Shown here in pieces: positions 37,434 to 48,763 of a DNA stretch of 64,000 bases. Source of the stretch: Owenia fusiformis (taxonomy: Eukaryota > Annelida > Polychaeta > Sabellida > Oweniidae); assembly GCA_903813345.2 (NCBI GenBank), contig CAIIXF020000005.1:15505375-15569374 (forward strand), given 5' to 3'. The notes under the pieces were generated by a model. That model was not told the DNA's origin, made no database searches, and was given only the letters and a program-made list of their open reading frames with translations. A program made the position numbers and the translations under genes. Position 1 is the first letter of the stretch. Each line of letters starts with the position of its first letter.

Positions 37434-38645
37434 CTAATTAAGATTGTCTATCCATTTCATATACCTCTCTGCCAACATTGCCTGCCAGGTATTGCTGCTG
37501 CCATCTATAAACTGCTGAGAGAACTTCTTCTCTTTTGCTATCAACTCTTCAGATTCAGTATCCATTCTTTGTATTTTTACTTTGATTTCTTCAGTTGGCG
37601 AACCTGTTGTTTGAACTCTGTTGACAGTGTTGTGATTATTCATCAGGGACCAGACAACTGAACGCCTGTGGTACCATACAGCCTCATGTCCTGGGTAATG
37701 TTCAATGAGATATGTTGTAATGTTCACTTCTCTGCATAGTAGCTGCACTAAGACCTCACGACTCTTCTCATAATGTGTTAACTTGGAGATATTCTTCTTA
37801 ACCAAAACACAATCATCATCACAACCTTCAGAACAACCACTGGCACAATCAAACTCAAGAGGTATGTTTTGATTATCAAGCTGTTGACTGCGACACTGCG
37901 GAATGATTTTGAGATATTTTGAAATCTCGAGAAAAAGGAATTGTCTGTAATGGAAGCCACTGTGGTCGGATACATGGGTGTTGATCCACTTTTGTGTTGT
38001 GTGAAGCTCTTTGTGGCAAACCTTGAGTTGTTCTTTAGCTAAGGTCTGTACAACCCAAATCCTATGTGTCCAAGCATTGTAGTTATTGGGGTACCTGTCA
38101 GCTGCACCCTGACACACTTGAAGTTCTAAATCAATATTAACAGTGTCATTCAATGTAGCAGTATAAGCTCCACACGTCTTTGCTATTTTCTCTAAAAGCC
38201 ACTTTCTATGCGCAAATGTCTCTGCACTTTTGGGATGTTTAGTAAGAATAAGTGCCGATAAAGAGAGATCTTCCATAACTTTATGTTTGCCAGCCTCTAT
38301 CAGTTCCTTCCTAATATTCCATGCAGTCATACAATCGGCCTGGACCATCACAACCAGACGGGACAGTGTCAACAAAGACTGTACATCTTCATCCAATATT
38401 CTCTTTATTTGTTTCATCTTATCTCTCTGTTCCATCAGGCCAGAATAACAATAGAGGAAAAGTGGTTTGATACACCATGATTCAACACCCAACTTGTGTT
38501 CTTCATGTAAGATGGGACTTCTGTTTAATGTTGTCTTTCCTAATGTTGGAATAACATCATACTCATCAATTTGAAGATCCTTCTTTAAAATCGCATTGAT
38601 ATCATTCAAAATCTTTTTACACATTTCTGAAAGTTCGTCCTCCAT
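37434..38645 (-). CDS. PTAR1: Protein prenyltransferase alpha subunit repeat-containing protein 1, intronless
   Basis: A single frame of 403 residues, near the 402 of human PTAR1. In mammals PTAR1 pairs with RABGGTB as geranylgeranyltransferase type III. The start taken is the ATG at 38645 (MEDELSEMCKKI); a six-base-longer frame would need a TTG start. Alpha-subunit repeats (W-x-x-R helices) are seen in order: AETFAHRKWLLEKI, NNYNAWTHRIWVVQTL, SDHSGFHYRQFLFLEI and GHEAVWYHRRSVVWSL. A Cys/Asp-rich insert (FDCASGCSEGCDDDC) lies before the last repeat. The gene is uninterrupted, unlike its neighbours and the multi-exon human gene. It ends 0.7 kb upstream of QNG1 on the same strand. Confidence 0.93.
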   Translation of the reverse strand: MEDELSEMCKKILNDINAILKKDLQIDEYDVIPTLGKTTLNRSPILHEEHKLGVESWCIKPLFLYCYSGLMEQRDKMKQIKRILDEDVQSLLTLSRLVVMVQADCMTAWNIRKELIEAGKHKVMEDLSLSALILTKHPKSAETFAHRKWLLEKIAKTCGAYTATLNDTVNIDLELQVCQGAADRYPNNYNAWTHRIWVVQTLAKEQLKVCHKELHTTQKWINTHVSDHSGFHYRQFLFLEISKYLKIIPQCRSQQLDNQNIPLEFDCASGCSEGCDDDCVLVKKNISKLTHYEKSREVLVQLLCREVNITTYLIEHYPGHEAVWYHRRSVVWSLMNNHNTVNRVQTTGSPTEEIKVKIQRMDTESEELIAKEKKFSQQFIDGSSNTWQAMLAERYMKWIDNLN

Positions 38646-39097
38646 TTTCAAAAATATTGAATTTCACTTCATAGTTGGAATTGATATGCGATTTAAACCT
38701 TGTCAACTTGAATTAATGTTTTTGATATCATTTGACACATGTTATATTCATATACCTGCTATTGCTCCACATGCGATGATATTTATACGTTTATAGACTA
38801 ATGTTTTTTACAGTTTCATTCTGAGTTTCATTGAAGAAAGGGCGCCGCCATTTTAAACGTCATGTGACACGTTTTAGCGAACGACAAAAAATTGATGCTA
38901 ATGTTCGCTTTTTTAGGGTTGTCTGAAAGAAAGGGTCTGAAAGGGTTTCATTGAGAATGAAATCAATGAATGTATTGGCCGTGGCACGTTATTACGAAAA
39001 TAATGATTTTCTCACAGTTTTATACAAATTATTACATTAATTTTTCAGAGGCTATGGGACATATTTGATAAGTCAGGTCATCGTACTTCAGTTTGTA
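38646..39097. other. PTAR1 5' flank
   Basis: No coding region. It includes GGGCGCCGCCATTTTAAACG at about 38840 with GC-richer sequence, a plausible promoter-proximal segment for the minus-strand PTAR1 gene, and CGTCATGTGACACG just after it. No firm element can be assigned. Confidence 0.3.
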
Positions 39098-39579
39098 CAG
39101 GGTAAGCCAAAAAAGGTAACCCAGTCAATAATAGCTCTGTAATTCATCATGGGTTTAGAGTCATATTTCACACAATATTAAATCGTGTTTAATGCTCCTA
39201 ATTTCTACCAAGTTTTGTTGGTCTATCCCCAATGGACAGGATATTAATTTACGACCATTTAAAAACATGTCCAAATGCCATGAAACACCCCAGCGTAGTA
39301 TCTGTGCGGCTAAATTTGTGCTCATGTAGTGAAATACTTCACCTGAAGCATTCGAGTTTGCCTCCAGAATCGACGCCGGCATTTTATAGCATGTTTTGTA
39401 AAATGGCTATAACATTTTAACCATTAGCAATACACCAGTGAAAATTAGTAGAATTGAAGGAACACTGAACAAGGTTTAATTTTAGATTTTTCCAAGTATG
39501 GCAAACTATGGGCTTTCAAGAGATGCTGAATGACTGAGTTATTAAGATTTGTTTGGGTTACCTTTTTTGGCTCACTTTG
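39098..39579. mobile_element. TA-flanked CAGGGTA MITE (long relative of 23674-23824)
   Basis: Begins CAGGGTAAGCCAAAAAAGGT and ends ACCTTTTTTGGCTCACTTTG, with TA on both sides. Next to the right terminus, TGACTGAGTTATTAAGATTT matches the 23674 element. No transposase is seen in the 480 bp. Confidence 0.75.
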
Positions 39580-40269
39580 TATCAGCTCATTTTCTAATTA
39601 TCAATTAATATTTAATGATTTTGGTTTGGACAGACGTAGCGGGGACATACGAGATCTGGTGAGTCGTGGCCCTCTCTGTCACTTCCATCAATGGCCCGGG
39701 AAATGGAATCACCACATTTCAATATTAATGGTGAGCTACAGTTAAAACATCACTTGTGACACTACAATTCAAATACCAGTGTCATTATAGTTCAAATATT
39801 GTTGTTAACATACATGAGATTGACATATAAATATGTGGAATCGGAATGATTATTCACCTACTTTAATTAAAAAACCAAAAATAAGATTTTCTTTGCATCC
39901 AAACTGGATTTATGTCATAGATATATCACATTTATCTTCATCACGGTGTCAGGTCATAGTTATTTACAAACATGTTTGGAGATTCAACACTGTATAAGGT
40001 TTGGGATATTTTTAAGCTTTACTATCTTCTTTAGATCTATGTTTTAGGCATAATAGACATGACTGGACTCCAGTCACAAAAACCGGTGGCTACAACATGA
40101 GACTAAAATACCTTAAAGTTTGTTGTCTCAGCCGTATTACAAAATGTCATACTAGTATTTTCATGGTGATATATTTGACCATAAATATGAAATATACATG
40201 TATGTTTATTGAGAATAATGTGTTTTAATTCTTAGAAGTAAAAACATCTGGATAAAAACAAAGCCAATC

Positions 40270-40711
40270 CAATAACCCAGATGCGAGTAGAAATAATCTT
40301 GATTTACGTCATTCAAAATTCAAAATTCAGTCAAAGTAATATCATATTTGAAATCTACATGTAAAATTACATCTAGAAATGTGGTTTTAAAAAGTGTTTA
40401 TCAACTTTGAAAAATTAATTTTCTTTGAAAATGTGACTTCTAGCTCGGGGAGATTCCCCATAGACCCCATGCTATAAAATCACAAAAAATGAAATATCTT
40501 TTATTTTAGTGGACAGATAATAATTTGCTTTACTGGACATATTTTCATTAGTATAAGTATCAGACACATAAAGGTTATATGAAAATTGAGCCACTTAAAT
40601 TGATAATATTCAAGTTTAAAGGAACTTTCTTATATACCTGCCATGTTAATTGACCCGAATCAGCCATCTGGTGGTGAAACTTGTAACTACTTACTCGCAT
40701 TTGGGTAATTG
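40270..40711. mobile_element. MITE family 'GATGCGAGTAG', second full copy
   Basis: Begins CAATAACCCAGATGCGAGTA and ends TTACTCGCATTTGGGTAATTG. The interior matches 18880-19320 along its length, including AAAATGTGACTTCT and CCCCATAGACCCCATG. Non-coding. Confidence 0.85.
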
Positions 40712-43152
40712 CGTAAAGATATCATGGGCGCCGTAGCGCCTGTTACGCACAATACGCCCGTGCGTTCAAAAAGAATTTGAAAAAAATTAGAAATGTTAAA
40801 ATGCAAGTGTTATAACACTTTTTGTGATTTTATTCCGCACCAAAACGCTCATTTCTGCCGTACCAAATATTTCCCACAGGCTCCGCCTAGGACTTGATAA
40901 CTAACGAGGAATCCAATGACTATAGTACATGTAATATCCATAGAAGTAAATACGTAACATCGTCAGTCTTGGATCATGATGAGAAAATGCACGCCAGGTC
41001 ACTATCGATCGGTCTTTAAAATCACGTCTTCCTTTTTGAAGATTAAGACGTGATGTTTGATTTCTCAGTTGTATAACGACTTCTGTATCTATTAAAGCTA
41101 CATTCAATATGACAAAAACAGCTTTCCAATGGTGGGCTTAAATGGTTAGTCACTTTCGATCCTGACAAAACGCATGTAATCACTTTTATTGGAATCAATG
41201 CGTAATTTTCGTTAAAACAATGCCAATGTTGAATATTGAAACGCAACTATTCGAACTTATGATCGGACATTAGTATAAATCATTTAATGCTATTACTTTA
41301 TTACCTTGAACTACACATCATACTTATGTCCGATCATAAGTTCGAATAATAGTTGTGTTTCAGATATTAATTGTATGACCATGGGCTCTACCATGGTATG
41401 ACATACACGAGAATTGATCTACCAATTTACAATCATTTGGTTTTTGGTTTCAATATATATTAACGGAATAAGAATGATAACGATCCCTAAAAATACGCAA
41501 TTACCCCTGAAAACCACGAGTTAAAAAATACAAATCCGGAGAAAACCCGGATTTATTATTAAAATTGAACTGGAAAACCCCGGAAATTCAGACCGGATAA
41601 CTTTTTAGGTTGAGGATGATTCTGAAATAATAGTAGTCGTTGTGCAATTTACATGGCTGCTGACAACGATCGAAGACGGTCATGCACATGTAAGTTTGTG
41701 TATGTTCATAAATATGCCCATGGGCTTATAAACGAGAAACTGTCGAAATAAGTAGACTGCAGTCTTCATCCTAGACTTACAGTGTACAGTTGATTGTGTC
41801 ATTTCTACTAGGCTCTTGTAAGTACACCGCACCCCTTACCGGCCATTCAGTCATTCCAGATAGCGTTGTACTTCTTTACCTTGTTTGCACAACCACTTGA
41901 TAGCGTTGTTAGAAGCTCACAATATTCAGTAACATGATCAAGTCCTTGGTAAAACTACACATACATTCTGCACTCGGCTGATTGTAAGGCACAAAGGTCT
42001 ACGAGATAAATGACAGCATAAATTGGCATATTGTAGTTGAGATAACATTTTACACATTCGGTTAACCGGTCTTTTGTGTCACAATTGCGTCAAGAATCAA
42101 CAGCCTCAAGGTATTATTAAAATCATATTTTCATGTTAAACAAGTTTTTGGCTAATGATGGGATTAGGTAGGTCAGATAATCAACGCGGTCGTTCCCCAC
42201 CGGGTACAATAATGGTTATGGATGGGAACCCAAGGACGTCCATCTCCTGTGACATCATGACTACTTGGAAAGTCGGATTTTACTGATCTTACTGTGGCAC
42301 TCACATTGATTGAACATATGAAGAGAATTCATAAATATACAATGCTGGAAACTTGAATTGGTTTTGCCGCCTGGGTCAGTGGGTTGTGACATAAGCTATC
42401 CCGACATTCTAAGATGTGCCTTGTTTGCCATTGCCGGCGTTGGAGCGTCGTGGTGCTTGGTGAAGAAGATTAACTACTTCACTGTGACTTGGCTTGACCA
42501 GAATTATCATATATGTTTAGGCTATTGATTTCACAATCTTTCAAATTTGTCAAAGGGTCAGTCCAACTTTTATTGTAGGCGGCGGTTATTGATGACAGTC
42601 CGGGATGAAATCGGCTAAAAATTAAATGTACACAATTTTATTCATGGGGAATGTGTCACCCTCCCTCTTATATTCTGTAGTCTATAGAGAATATTGGAAA
42701 GGGGTGGGGTACGTGACGTCCCGTAGTGGACTTCAACGGATTCCCGGGACTTTTTTTAAAATATGTTGATAACTGATGTTTCGTTTAGTGTAAAATGGTG
42801 AAAACGTCAAATGGCTCTGAAACTGCGATGGGAGGTAATACACATGTAATTCTAGATTATTTGCCAATATTATCGATAGATATTCAAGCCATGCAATATT
42901 CTGTGTAAAAATTTAGGTTCTTAACACAGCTAGTTATATATATTTCCTCTTGGAAGGCGAGATAACAGGGTATTTTGACTGTAAAATTTTGCTGAATTTT
43001 TTTTATTTTTTCTTGGTCACATTCTCAGATGCTGCCCTGTCAACCCTCACGCATTAGGCGTGATTGTCACGCATTTGCTGGAAAAATAGAAATCACAATC
43101 AATTTAGCGTGTATGATTAAATATCACGCATATATAGGGGCCTAGGGTAAAA
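40712..43152. other. Intergenic sequence between PTAR1 and ALDH5A1
   Basis: No supported gene apart from the hairpin MITE inside it. Short ATG-plus-donor candidates at 41653 and 42794 do not join the first visible ALDH5A1 exon in frame. GC content is somewhat higher than in the introns, so a promoter or 5' UTR of ALDH5A1 could lie here. Confidence 0.3.
41232..41368. mobile_element. Short hairpin MITE
   Basis: AATATTGAAACGCAACTATT near 41232 and ATTCGAACTTATGATCGGAC are matched in reverse by GTCCGATCATAAGTTCGAAT and AATAGTTGTGTTTCAGATAT. The loop is about 45 nt. Non-coding. Confidence 0.85.
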
Positions 43153-43615
43153 TACCGAACAGCGAAAAAAAAGCGAACGCATTCCATTCACTAGAGGCAA
43201 TCTGTGCGAGATTCCATTTTTTGGTTCGGTTTTTAGCGCATGCGCATTAAATCGAGCAATTTGATTGGTTCAAATTATTATCACGCATGCGTGATTAATA
43301 ACTTAATAAAAACATTTAACTTGAGATAGATGTCACTTACGTTCATTATTTCACAGCAGTTCCTACCCATAATGCACCATATAATGTGGGAATATTTTTG
43401 TTTAGTGTCAAAACAAAAAGTATACACCCAAAACAAATGTAATGACATAATATCAACCTGCCCCGTATTTTAGACGCGTGGTGTACAAACTTAAACCGAA
43501 CCAATGGCAGAAAAGCCCTTTGAATCATGGGAATGAAATACTTCCTTTAATGAAAAACCGAACCAAGTAAAAACCGAATCTCGCGCAGATTGCCCCGGCT
43601 CATTCCGTTCGGTCT
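43153..43615. mobile_element. MITE with long imperfect inverted arms
   Basis: Left arm, 43153 to about 43237: ACCGAACAG..., then GGCAATCTGTGCGAGATTC and TTGGTTCGGTTTTTAGC. Right arm, about 43550-43615: AAAAACCGAACCAAGT, GAATCTCGCGCAGATTGCC, ATTCCGTTCGGT. The arms pair with small bulges. The middle holds no long frame. Confidence 0.75.
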
Positions 43616-44142
43616 TTGCACGTGATTGCCGTTTATGTCACGGATTTTGTACAAAATATGTGTATATATCACGCATTTGTTTCGAAAAAATTTACACCTA
43701 CATCTATTGCCAAAAGTGCCAAAACACCATGTCAAAGTCAGCCAAAACTTGACAGCCAAAAATTAACTGTGTGGCTAACATCGACCTACCTTGAGATTTT
43801 TATGTCATGATCAAGAAGTGCTGAGATGATTTTTGTATTGCCATGGTATTGCCAACGGTTTTGTGTAAAAAATTGGGTAGCCGTGTGACTGGCCACTGGG
43901 TACCTAACACCGCTACACTCCTAGCAGAGTTAAGATTTTTTCTTTATACCCAAAACACAACTACATTTTGCTTTTAATCTAGGGCCTAACATTCATAAAC
44001 ACTTGCCCGTGCTGAATATTTCCAAAACTACTTGGCCTAAGCTAGATTAGTTCGATTTGGAAAATATGACAGATTCTTGCCTTAGTATCGTTCTGCCAGA
44101 ATACATTAGCACTTCTAATGGTGCCAAACAACTGACATTCAA

Positions 44143-44760
44143 CTCTATTGGTTGGTTGATTGATCAGTTGGGTGGATGATACCAGGGGGTGATTCATTGG
44201 TTGGTCAGTTGCTTGCTTTGTTGTTTGGTTGGCTGGTTGACTAGGCCTATGGATGCTTTGTTGTTTGGTTGACTGGTTGGTTAGGCTCATGGTTGCTTTT
44301 TTGTTTGGTTGGCTGGCTACTCTTGGCTTTTTGATTGTTTTGATTTGCTTATTTGTTTCATGGTTATAAGTTGGTTAGATTGTTGGTTGATTGATCATGT
44401 AGGTGGTTGATTGATTGGTCAGTTGCTTGCATAGTTGTTTTGTTGATTGATGAATTGGGTGGGTGTTTTGTCAGTCAGTTGCTTGCTTATTTGTATGGTT
44501 GGTTGCTTTGTTGATTAGGTGGCTTGTTTGTTGGTTAGGTGGTTCGTGGCTGGTTGGTTACTTTGTTGGATGGTTGCTCTTGACTTGTTGCTTGCCTTGT
44601 TACTTGGTTTATTTGCTGATTGGTTGCATGGTTGATAAAGTGGCTGGTTTGTTGCTTTGTCGGCTGATTTGATGGTTGGTTGGCTGATTGGTTATGTGGT
44701 GGGTTTGATTGCTTAATTGGTTGGTTGGTTCTTTAGTTAATTTGCTCTTTGGTTGGTTCA
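44143..44760. repeat. Degenerate GGTT/GATT tetranucleotide-type repeat
   Basis: Strongly strand-biased: the plus strand is almost free of C and built from TTGGTTGGTTGATTG variants with GCTTG interruptions. A shorter patch recurs at 45033-45090. It lies directly upstream of the first visible ALDH5A1 exon. Open frames here are a by-product of composition. Confidence 0.85.
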
Positions 44761-44800
44761 TGCTTGCAGCAACCAGCAAGGGTATAAAGTGTTTTATATA

Positions 44801-45008
44801 ACAGTGATCTCCACAGGATTTTTACTCAAGTGGGTGCAAAATTCTCATTGTCACAATTTAGACGAAAATTGGTCAAAATATGACCATTTTGCATGATTTT
44901 TCTCATTTTCGAGTGGCTGCAAATGGATTTTCAGGTGGATGCAAGCCTGTTTTCAAAATCTCAGGTGGGTGCTGCGCCCACTTGCTTTAATGCTTGGGAG
45001 ATCACTGT
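44801..45008. mobile_element. MITE with ACAGTGATCTCC termini
   Basis: Starts ACAGTGATCTCCACAGG and ends GGGAGATCACTGT. Inner blocks GGTGCAAAATTCTC and CTCAGGTGGGTGC hint at internal duplication. Non-coding, about 208 bp. Confidence 0.75.
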
Positions 45009-45148
45009 AAATGAAGTCCTTTGAAGAAAGATGTGGTTTGTTGGTTTCTTGATTGATTGCTTGTTTGATTGGTTGGGTGGCTGGTATGTTGAGTTTCTGT
45101 TGAATTCCTTTCTGTATCTGCCCTCATCTGTGTATTTTGTTTTTACAG

Positions 45149-46393
45149 CTTCCTCAGCTACTCACAAGAGTGATAAAGCCAAGTGTGATAAACAGACAAA
45201 GTTTCGTTGCAGTACTAATAAAGATGGATTCTATCCCACAGGCAGGGGCAGGAGTGAGGTCAGCAAGTTCATTCAAACATGAACAAGCATTTATCAATGG
45301 GAAATGGTTAGATGCATCTGATGGAAGCACCATTGAAGGTAAAATATTACATCACAAGTTACATTTGTTACTTACATGTAGGTACTGGGAAATAATTGTA
45401 ATTTTGTACGGATGTATGATTTAAATTTGAATTAAATGAATCGGACTTCGCTTAAAGAGGAGAAAAGTCATGAAAAATTATGAATTTTGACTTAACTCTG
45501 GTCAGAATTGTAAAAATGAGAATTATGTCCCCCCCTTGGAGGAAAAAGTCCTGGGAATACATGTACCAATCTATAATTCAGGTTCAATTTGAGGCCATAA
45601 AAACTGATCAATTTGATGTTTTAGTTACCAACCCATCAACGGGTGCAGTTTTGGGAACTGTGCCTGATATGGGTGAGGGAGAAACAGAGCAAGCAATTCA
45701 AGCAGCCTACAAAGCACAACAGACATGGAAAATGACCACAGCAAAGGTATGGGATCTTATTCTGCGGACAGTATCTTCAATAAAGATTCAATCTTCAGAT
45801 TATATCTTTCATGTTGCTTTTGTTGCCTTTGGTCAACCTTGTGATCATAAACTATTTATTTATTTTGATAATATTTTTCCAGGAAAGAAGCATAATACTG
45901 AAGAAATGGTTCAAGGTCATGATGGACAACCAGGAGGAACTTGCTAAACTTCTCACAGCTGAACAGGTGAGGCTTAATAGAGAGAGGGCAATGTAAAATA
46001 TATTCTCTATTCCAGTCAATGATAAAATGATCATGTGCCACCCGTGTAGCTCAGCGGTAGCGCAGGTACCTCTTACGCAATAGGTCCCGGATTCGATCCC
46101 CGGTTCAGGCAAGACTGAATTTGCTTGTTTGCGTGAAGTACTTCAGGGTGTTTGACTGAGTGGTCTGCAACTCGTACAAAAAGGCTGTGGTGTGTACTTA
46201 TATGTCTATGTATAAGTGCACATAAAAGAACACAGGGCTCCTTCAAGGAGGGGTTTCTGGGTGTATCTTCCATGTTAATGACGTAAATTACGACCGTATA
46301 TATACGGGACATACCCAAGAGGTATTGCTCACCTTCATTGGTGGTAAACAAAATACAATACAATACTACATGTACAGGCCCGTAGCCAGGATT

Positions 46394-46425
<32 letters not shown>

Positions 46426-47537
46426 CTAGGGAGGGGGAGCGGCCACTCCCTCCGCTCCCCCTGGCTATGGCCTGACGGTGTGTATGTACCAAAATTGTTT
46501 TACCAAACCTTTACCCAACTTTCTTTGTTCCTTTTAAGGGCAAGCCTTTGGCAGAAGCAAAGGGTGAGATTGGTTATGCCGCAGGATTTGTGGAATGGTA
46601 TGCTGAAGAGGCACGTCGACACTATGGTGATGTCATTCCTACACCTGCGGCTAGTAAGAGACTCATAGCAATTAAACAACCAGTAGGGGTCGCCACTATG
46701 ATAACTCCAGTAAGTTAGAAGTTTGATATGTTCAGGCAAATATTTCGAAGAGGTGTAGAAAATTGTAAATGGTAGTATATTCAAACAATATGTGCATGAT
46801 CACAAAAAGATGTATTCAAAAGATGTGATTGATCTTGTTGAAAACATACACCTAAAAGGTTAGAGCTATGGTGTCAATTGATTAAAATTGCTAAATACAT
46901 TCATGAAGCTTAATTTACTGAAATGTAACTACTCAGTTGAGTAGAGCAATAGCTCTTACATACTATTTTGAAGATCACTTGTGTGCCCTTTCCGTAAAAT
47001 AATTGAGTAAAAATAAGTTTAGCTCCAGAGGGTAAGATTCAGTAAATAAGGAAAATATTTCCTCATCGAAGTGTTATTGTTATTAGCTTTCCATCTTAGT
47101 TACAATTTCAGCAATTGACCTTGTACCAACAGTTGCACCATCTGTAGCATCAACCATAAAAGTCACATTGCATTACCTTAAAGTGGCAACAGAGAACAGG
47201 GAGTGACAAATGTGAGGAGACATCTCTCAACTCGCTCTAATCTTATGTCGCACCTTTAAGCTTGATTAAACTGCTGTTTTATGGCCAACTCATTTAAATA
47301 TGCTTGAGTGGAGTACTATTCATGAGTTTATCCATAAAATAGTGGGTTAATCCGTCAGTAGGCGGTTGAATTATGGAATGCTACCTTAGTCATTGAAGTA
47401 TTTTCTTGTGATATTTTCAGTGGAATTTTCCAAGTGCAATGATAACACGTAAGGCTGCAGCTGCCATTGCTGCTGGGTGTACCGTGGTTGTGAAACCTGC
47501 TGAGGAAACACCCTACTCTGCCCTGGCCCTTTGTGAG
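45149..47537 (+). CDS. ALDH5A1: Succinate-semialdehyde dehydrogenase, N-terminal five exons only
   Basis: Mitochondrial NAD-dependent oxidation of succinate semialdehyde to succinate, the last step of the GABA shunt. Exons: 45149-45338, 45625-45746, 45883-45966, 46539-46709, 47421-47537, all GT/AG with agreeing phases, about 228 residues. The first visible frame ([19 protein letters not shown]) has basic and no acidic residues, like a mitochondrial targeting peptide. It is entered from a TTTTTACAG acceptor, so an upstream exon is likely; otherwise the first in-frame ATG is 45222. Visible landmarks: [83 protein letters not shown] and [15 protein letters not shown]. The catalytic Glu and Cys exons are not in the window; the gene is split by the viral region in the following intron. 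Confidence 0.92.
46036..46371 (+). mobile_element. tRNA-derived SINE
   Basis: The 5' part is tRNA-like with a polymerase III A box (TAGCTCAGCGG, 46047-46057) and B box (GGATTCGATCC, 46089-46099); ends TGCC and GGCA can pair. A tRNA-unrelated body follows, including GGGCTCCTTCAAGGAGGGGT. It finishes in a short repeated AAATACAATACAATACT tail. It lies in an ALDH5A1 intron. Confidence 0.85.
46375..46474. mobile_element. Short MITE with CAGGCCCGTAGCCAGG termini and a long G run
   Basis: Begins CAGGCCCGTAGCCAGGATT and ends CCTGGCTATGGCCTG. The interior is mainly a run of roughly 27 G (about 46400-46425) and a G-rich segment. It adjoins the SINE tail. The poly-G tract could form quadruplexes and its length may be unreliable in assembly. 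Confidence 0.8.
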
Positions 47538-47650
47538 GTAAATTCAATTTCATATACATTTAACTGTCTCTGAGTAGTATATATTGGGGCGCTATCTCTA
47601 TATAAAAAAACAAAGAAGGAAATGCTGAGGGAAAATTTTTTGCTGAGGTA

Positions 47651-47869
47651 CAGGGTGACACAAAAAATGTCAAAACAGTGATTTTCTCAGCTGGTTGATT
47701 CGACTCAGCATCGACTTATGTTACGCTATAAACTGGTAACGCAGAATGGATGTCATATAGGACAAGTAGACAGTAGGAATTATGTTATATAGGACGAGTC
47801 TATACGTTAATAGACAGAGTAATATAATGTAAGGTGGATGTTATTTTTGCGTCACCCTGTAACGAGATC
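47651..47869. mobile_element. TA-flanked CAGGGTGAC MITE
   Basis: Begins CAGGGTGACACAAAAAATGT and ends ATTTTTGCGTCACCCTG with TA on both sides (47649-47650, 47870-47871). About 219 bp, non-coding. It sits just after the last ALDH5A1 exon and next to the presumed edge of the viral region. Confidence 0.85.
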
Positions 47870-48326
47870 TACCCGAGACCGTCGGAGGTAAATAATAGAG
47901 ATAAATAGGCGATGTTAGTCAATAAACTAAGTAAATAATCTGCACCGATCTGTTATATCGGATCTTCGTTTCATTTACCTCGCGTTAATAATTATCTATA
48001 AGTAAATAATAAAGATAAATATCGCGGGATATTTATCTATATTATTTACTCGTGCTTTTCGATGATTTACCCGGACTCTTCCGAGCTATTTATCGTATTT
48101 ACTTCCAGATAGCGAAAAGTATACGGGAGAGTATGATTTACTTATACGGGGTGTACTTTGCCCTTTGCGTTCTTCCGATCTTTAAGAGATATCTATTATC
48201 GAAGAATGAGACCGCGAATTAGCGATTCCGGGGCTACGAATAGCGATACACGGGGTACCCCCCGTGACCCCGTAGACTAGCGCGCGCGAACTACGTCACC
48301 CTTCACCGGGTGGCTCCGAAACCGTT

Positions 48327-48366
48327 ATTCGGCGGACGGGGCCCTCCGGGCCCCCGTCCGCCGAAT
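48327..48366. repeat. GC-rich hairpin
   Basis: Arms ATTCGGCGGACGGGGCCC and GGGCCCCCGTCCGCCGAAT are complementary over about 18 bp with one bulged base, and a tiny TCC-type loop. It is the strongest short hairpin in the region and stands out against AT-rich surroundings. Confidence 0.85.
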
Positions 48367-48418
48367 TCTACTTAGCGTCTCGTTATCGTTCCCCAAATGT
48401 TAACCGGTAGGACTCACT

Positions 48419-48425
48419 CTATAAA
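48419..48425 (+). promoter_or_regulatory. TATA box candidate for the set A ATPase
   Basis: TATAAAT preceded by ACTC, with an ACCAGTTGC initiator-like sequence about 25 nt downstream. It lies 340 nt before the ATG at 48764. Based on motif only. Confidence 0.35.
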
Positions 48426-48763
48426 TGTCGTCGCCACCTATCGACCAGTTGCATTTCTTTCTTTTGATTTATCTCGCGTGCTGACTAATGAAAGGATAAA
48501 CTAGCTGGACTGTCACAGATAATACGTGGGAGGAGGAGGAGGTCAATGTCCATTGTTCAAGACTTTGTTTATACTTCTATTTACCTGACATGTTTGTTGA
48601 AGGAGGAGGAGGAGGAGGAGGAGGAGGAGAAGTTCATAAGAAGAATGTCTTTTATGACATTAATTTAACTGACGCTAGATGGAGTAAACGCTAAATATTG
48701 GGACTTATAATATAGTAAATAAAGTTATTTTGGCATTAGTACAGATGCAGTACAGGTGTCGAC

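Larger units (their letters stand above)
47872..48763. other. Hairpin-rich leader before viral set A
   Basis: No gene is seen. It contains: recurring TAAATAATAGAGATAAATA motifs (about 47889, 48003, inverted 48029); a 22-bp stem with one mismatch and a 4-nt loop at 48002-48049; a CACGGGG/CCCCGTG hairpin at 48249-48266; a strong GC-rich hairpin at 48327-48366 (arms ATTCGGCGGACGGGG and complement); a TATAAAT box at 48419-48425; and a GGA microsatellite at about 48600-48630. Composition changes from AT-rich to GC-rich and back. This could be the subterminal and promoter part of a Polinton, but no partner terminal repeat is in the window. Confidence 0.5.

Noticed and set aside
41653-41689. ATG followed by a GTAAGT donor, possible first exon of ALDH5A1
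   Set aside because: Joining it to 45149 puts the downstream exon in a frame with an early stop. The same holds for the ATG at 42794.
44042-44672. Frames rich in Leu/Trp/Gly or Thr/Gln/Pro near 44.0-44.7 kb
   Set aside because: They arise from the GGTT/GATT simple repeat and have no protein-like conservation.
46036-46110. A functional tRNA gene
   Set aside because: A and B boxes are good, but stem pairing is imperfect and the tRNA-like part continues into a long unrelated body with a repeated tail, which fits a SINE.
46073-46492. 139-codon minus-strand frame with a proline run
   Set aside because: The proline run is the poly-G tract of a MITE and the rest is SINE; not a gene.
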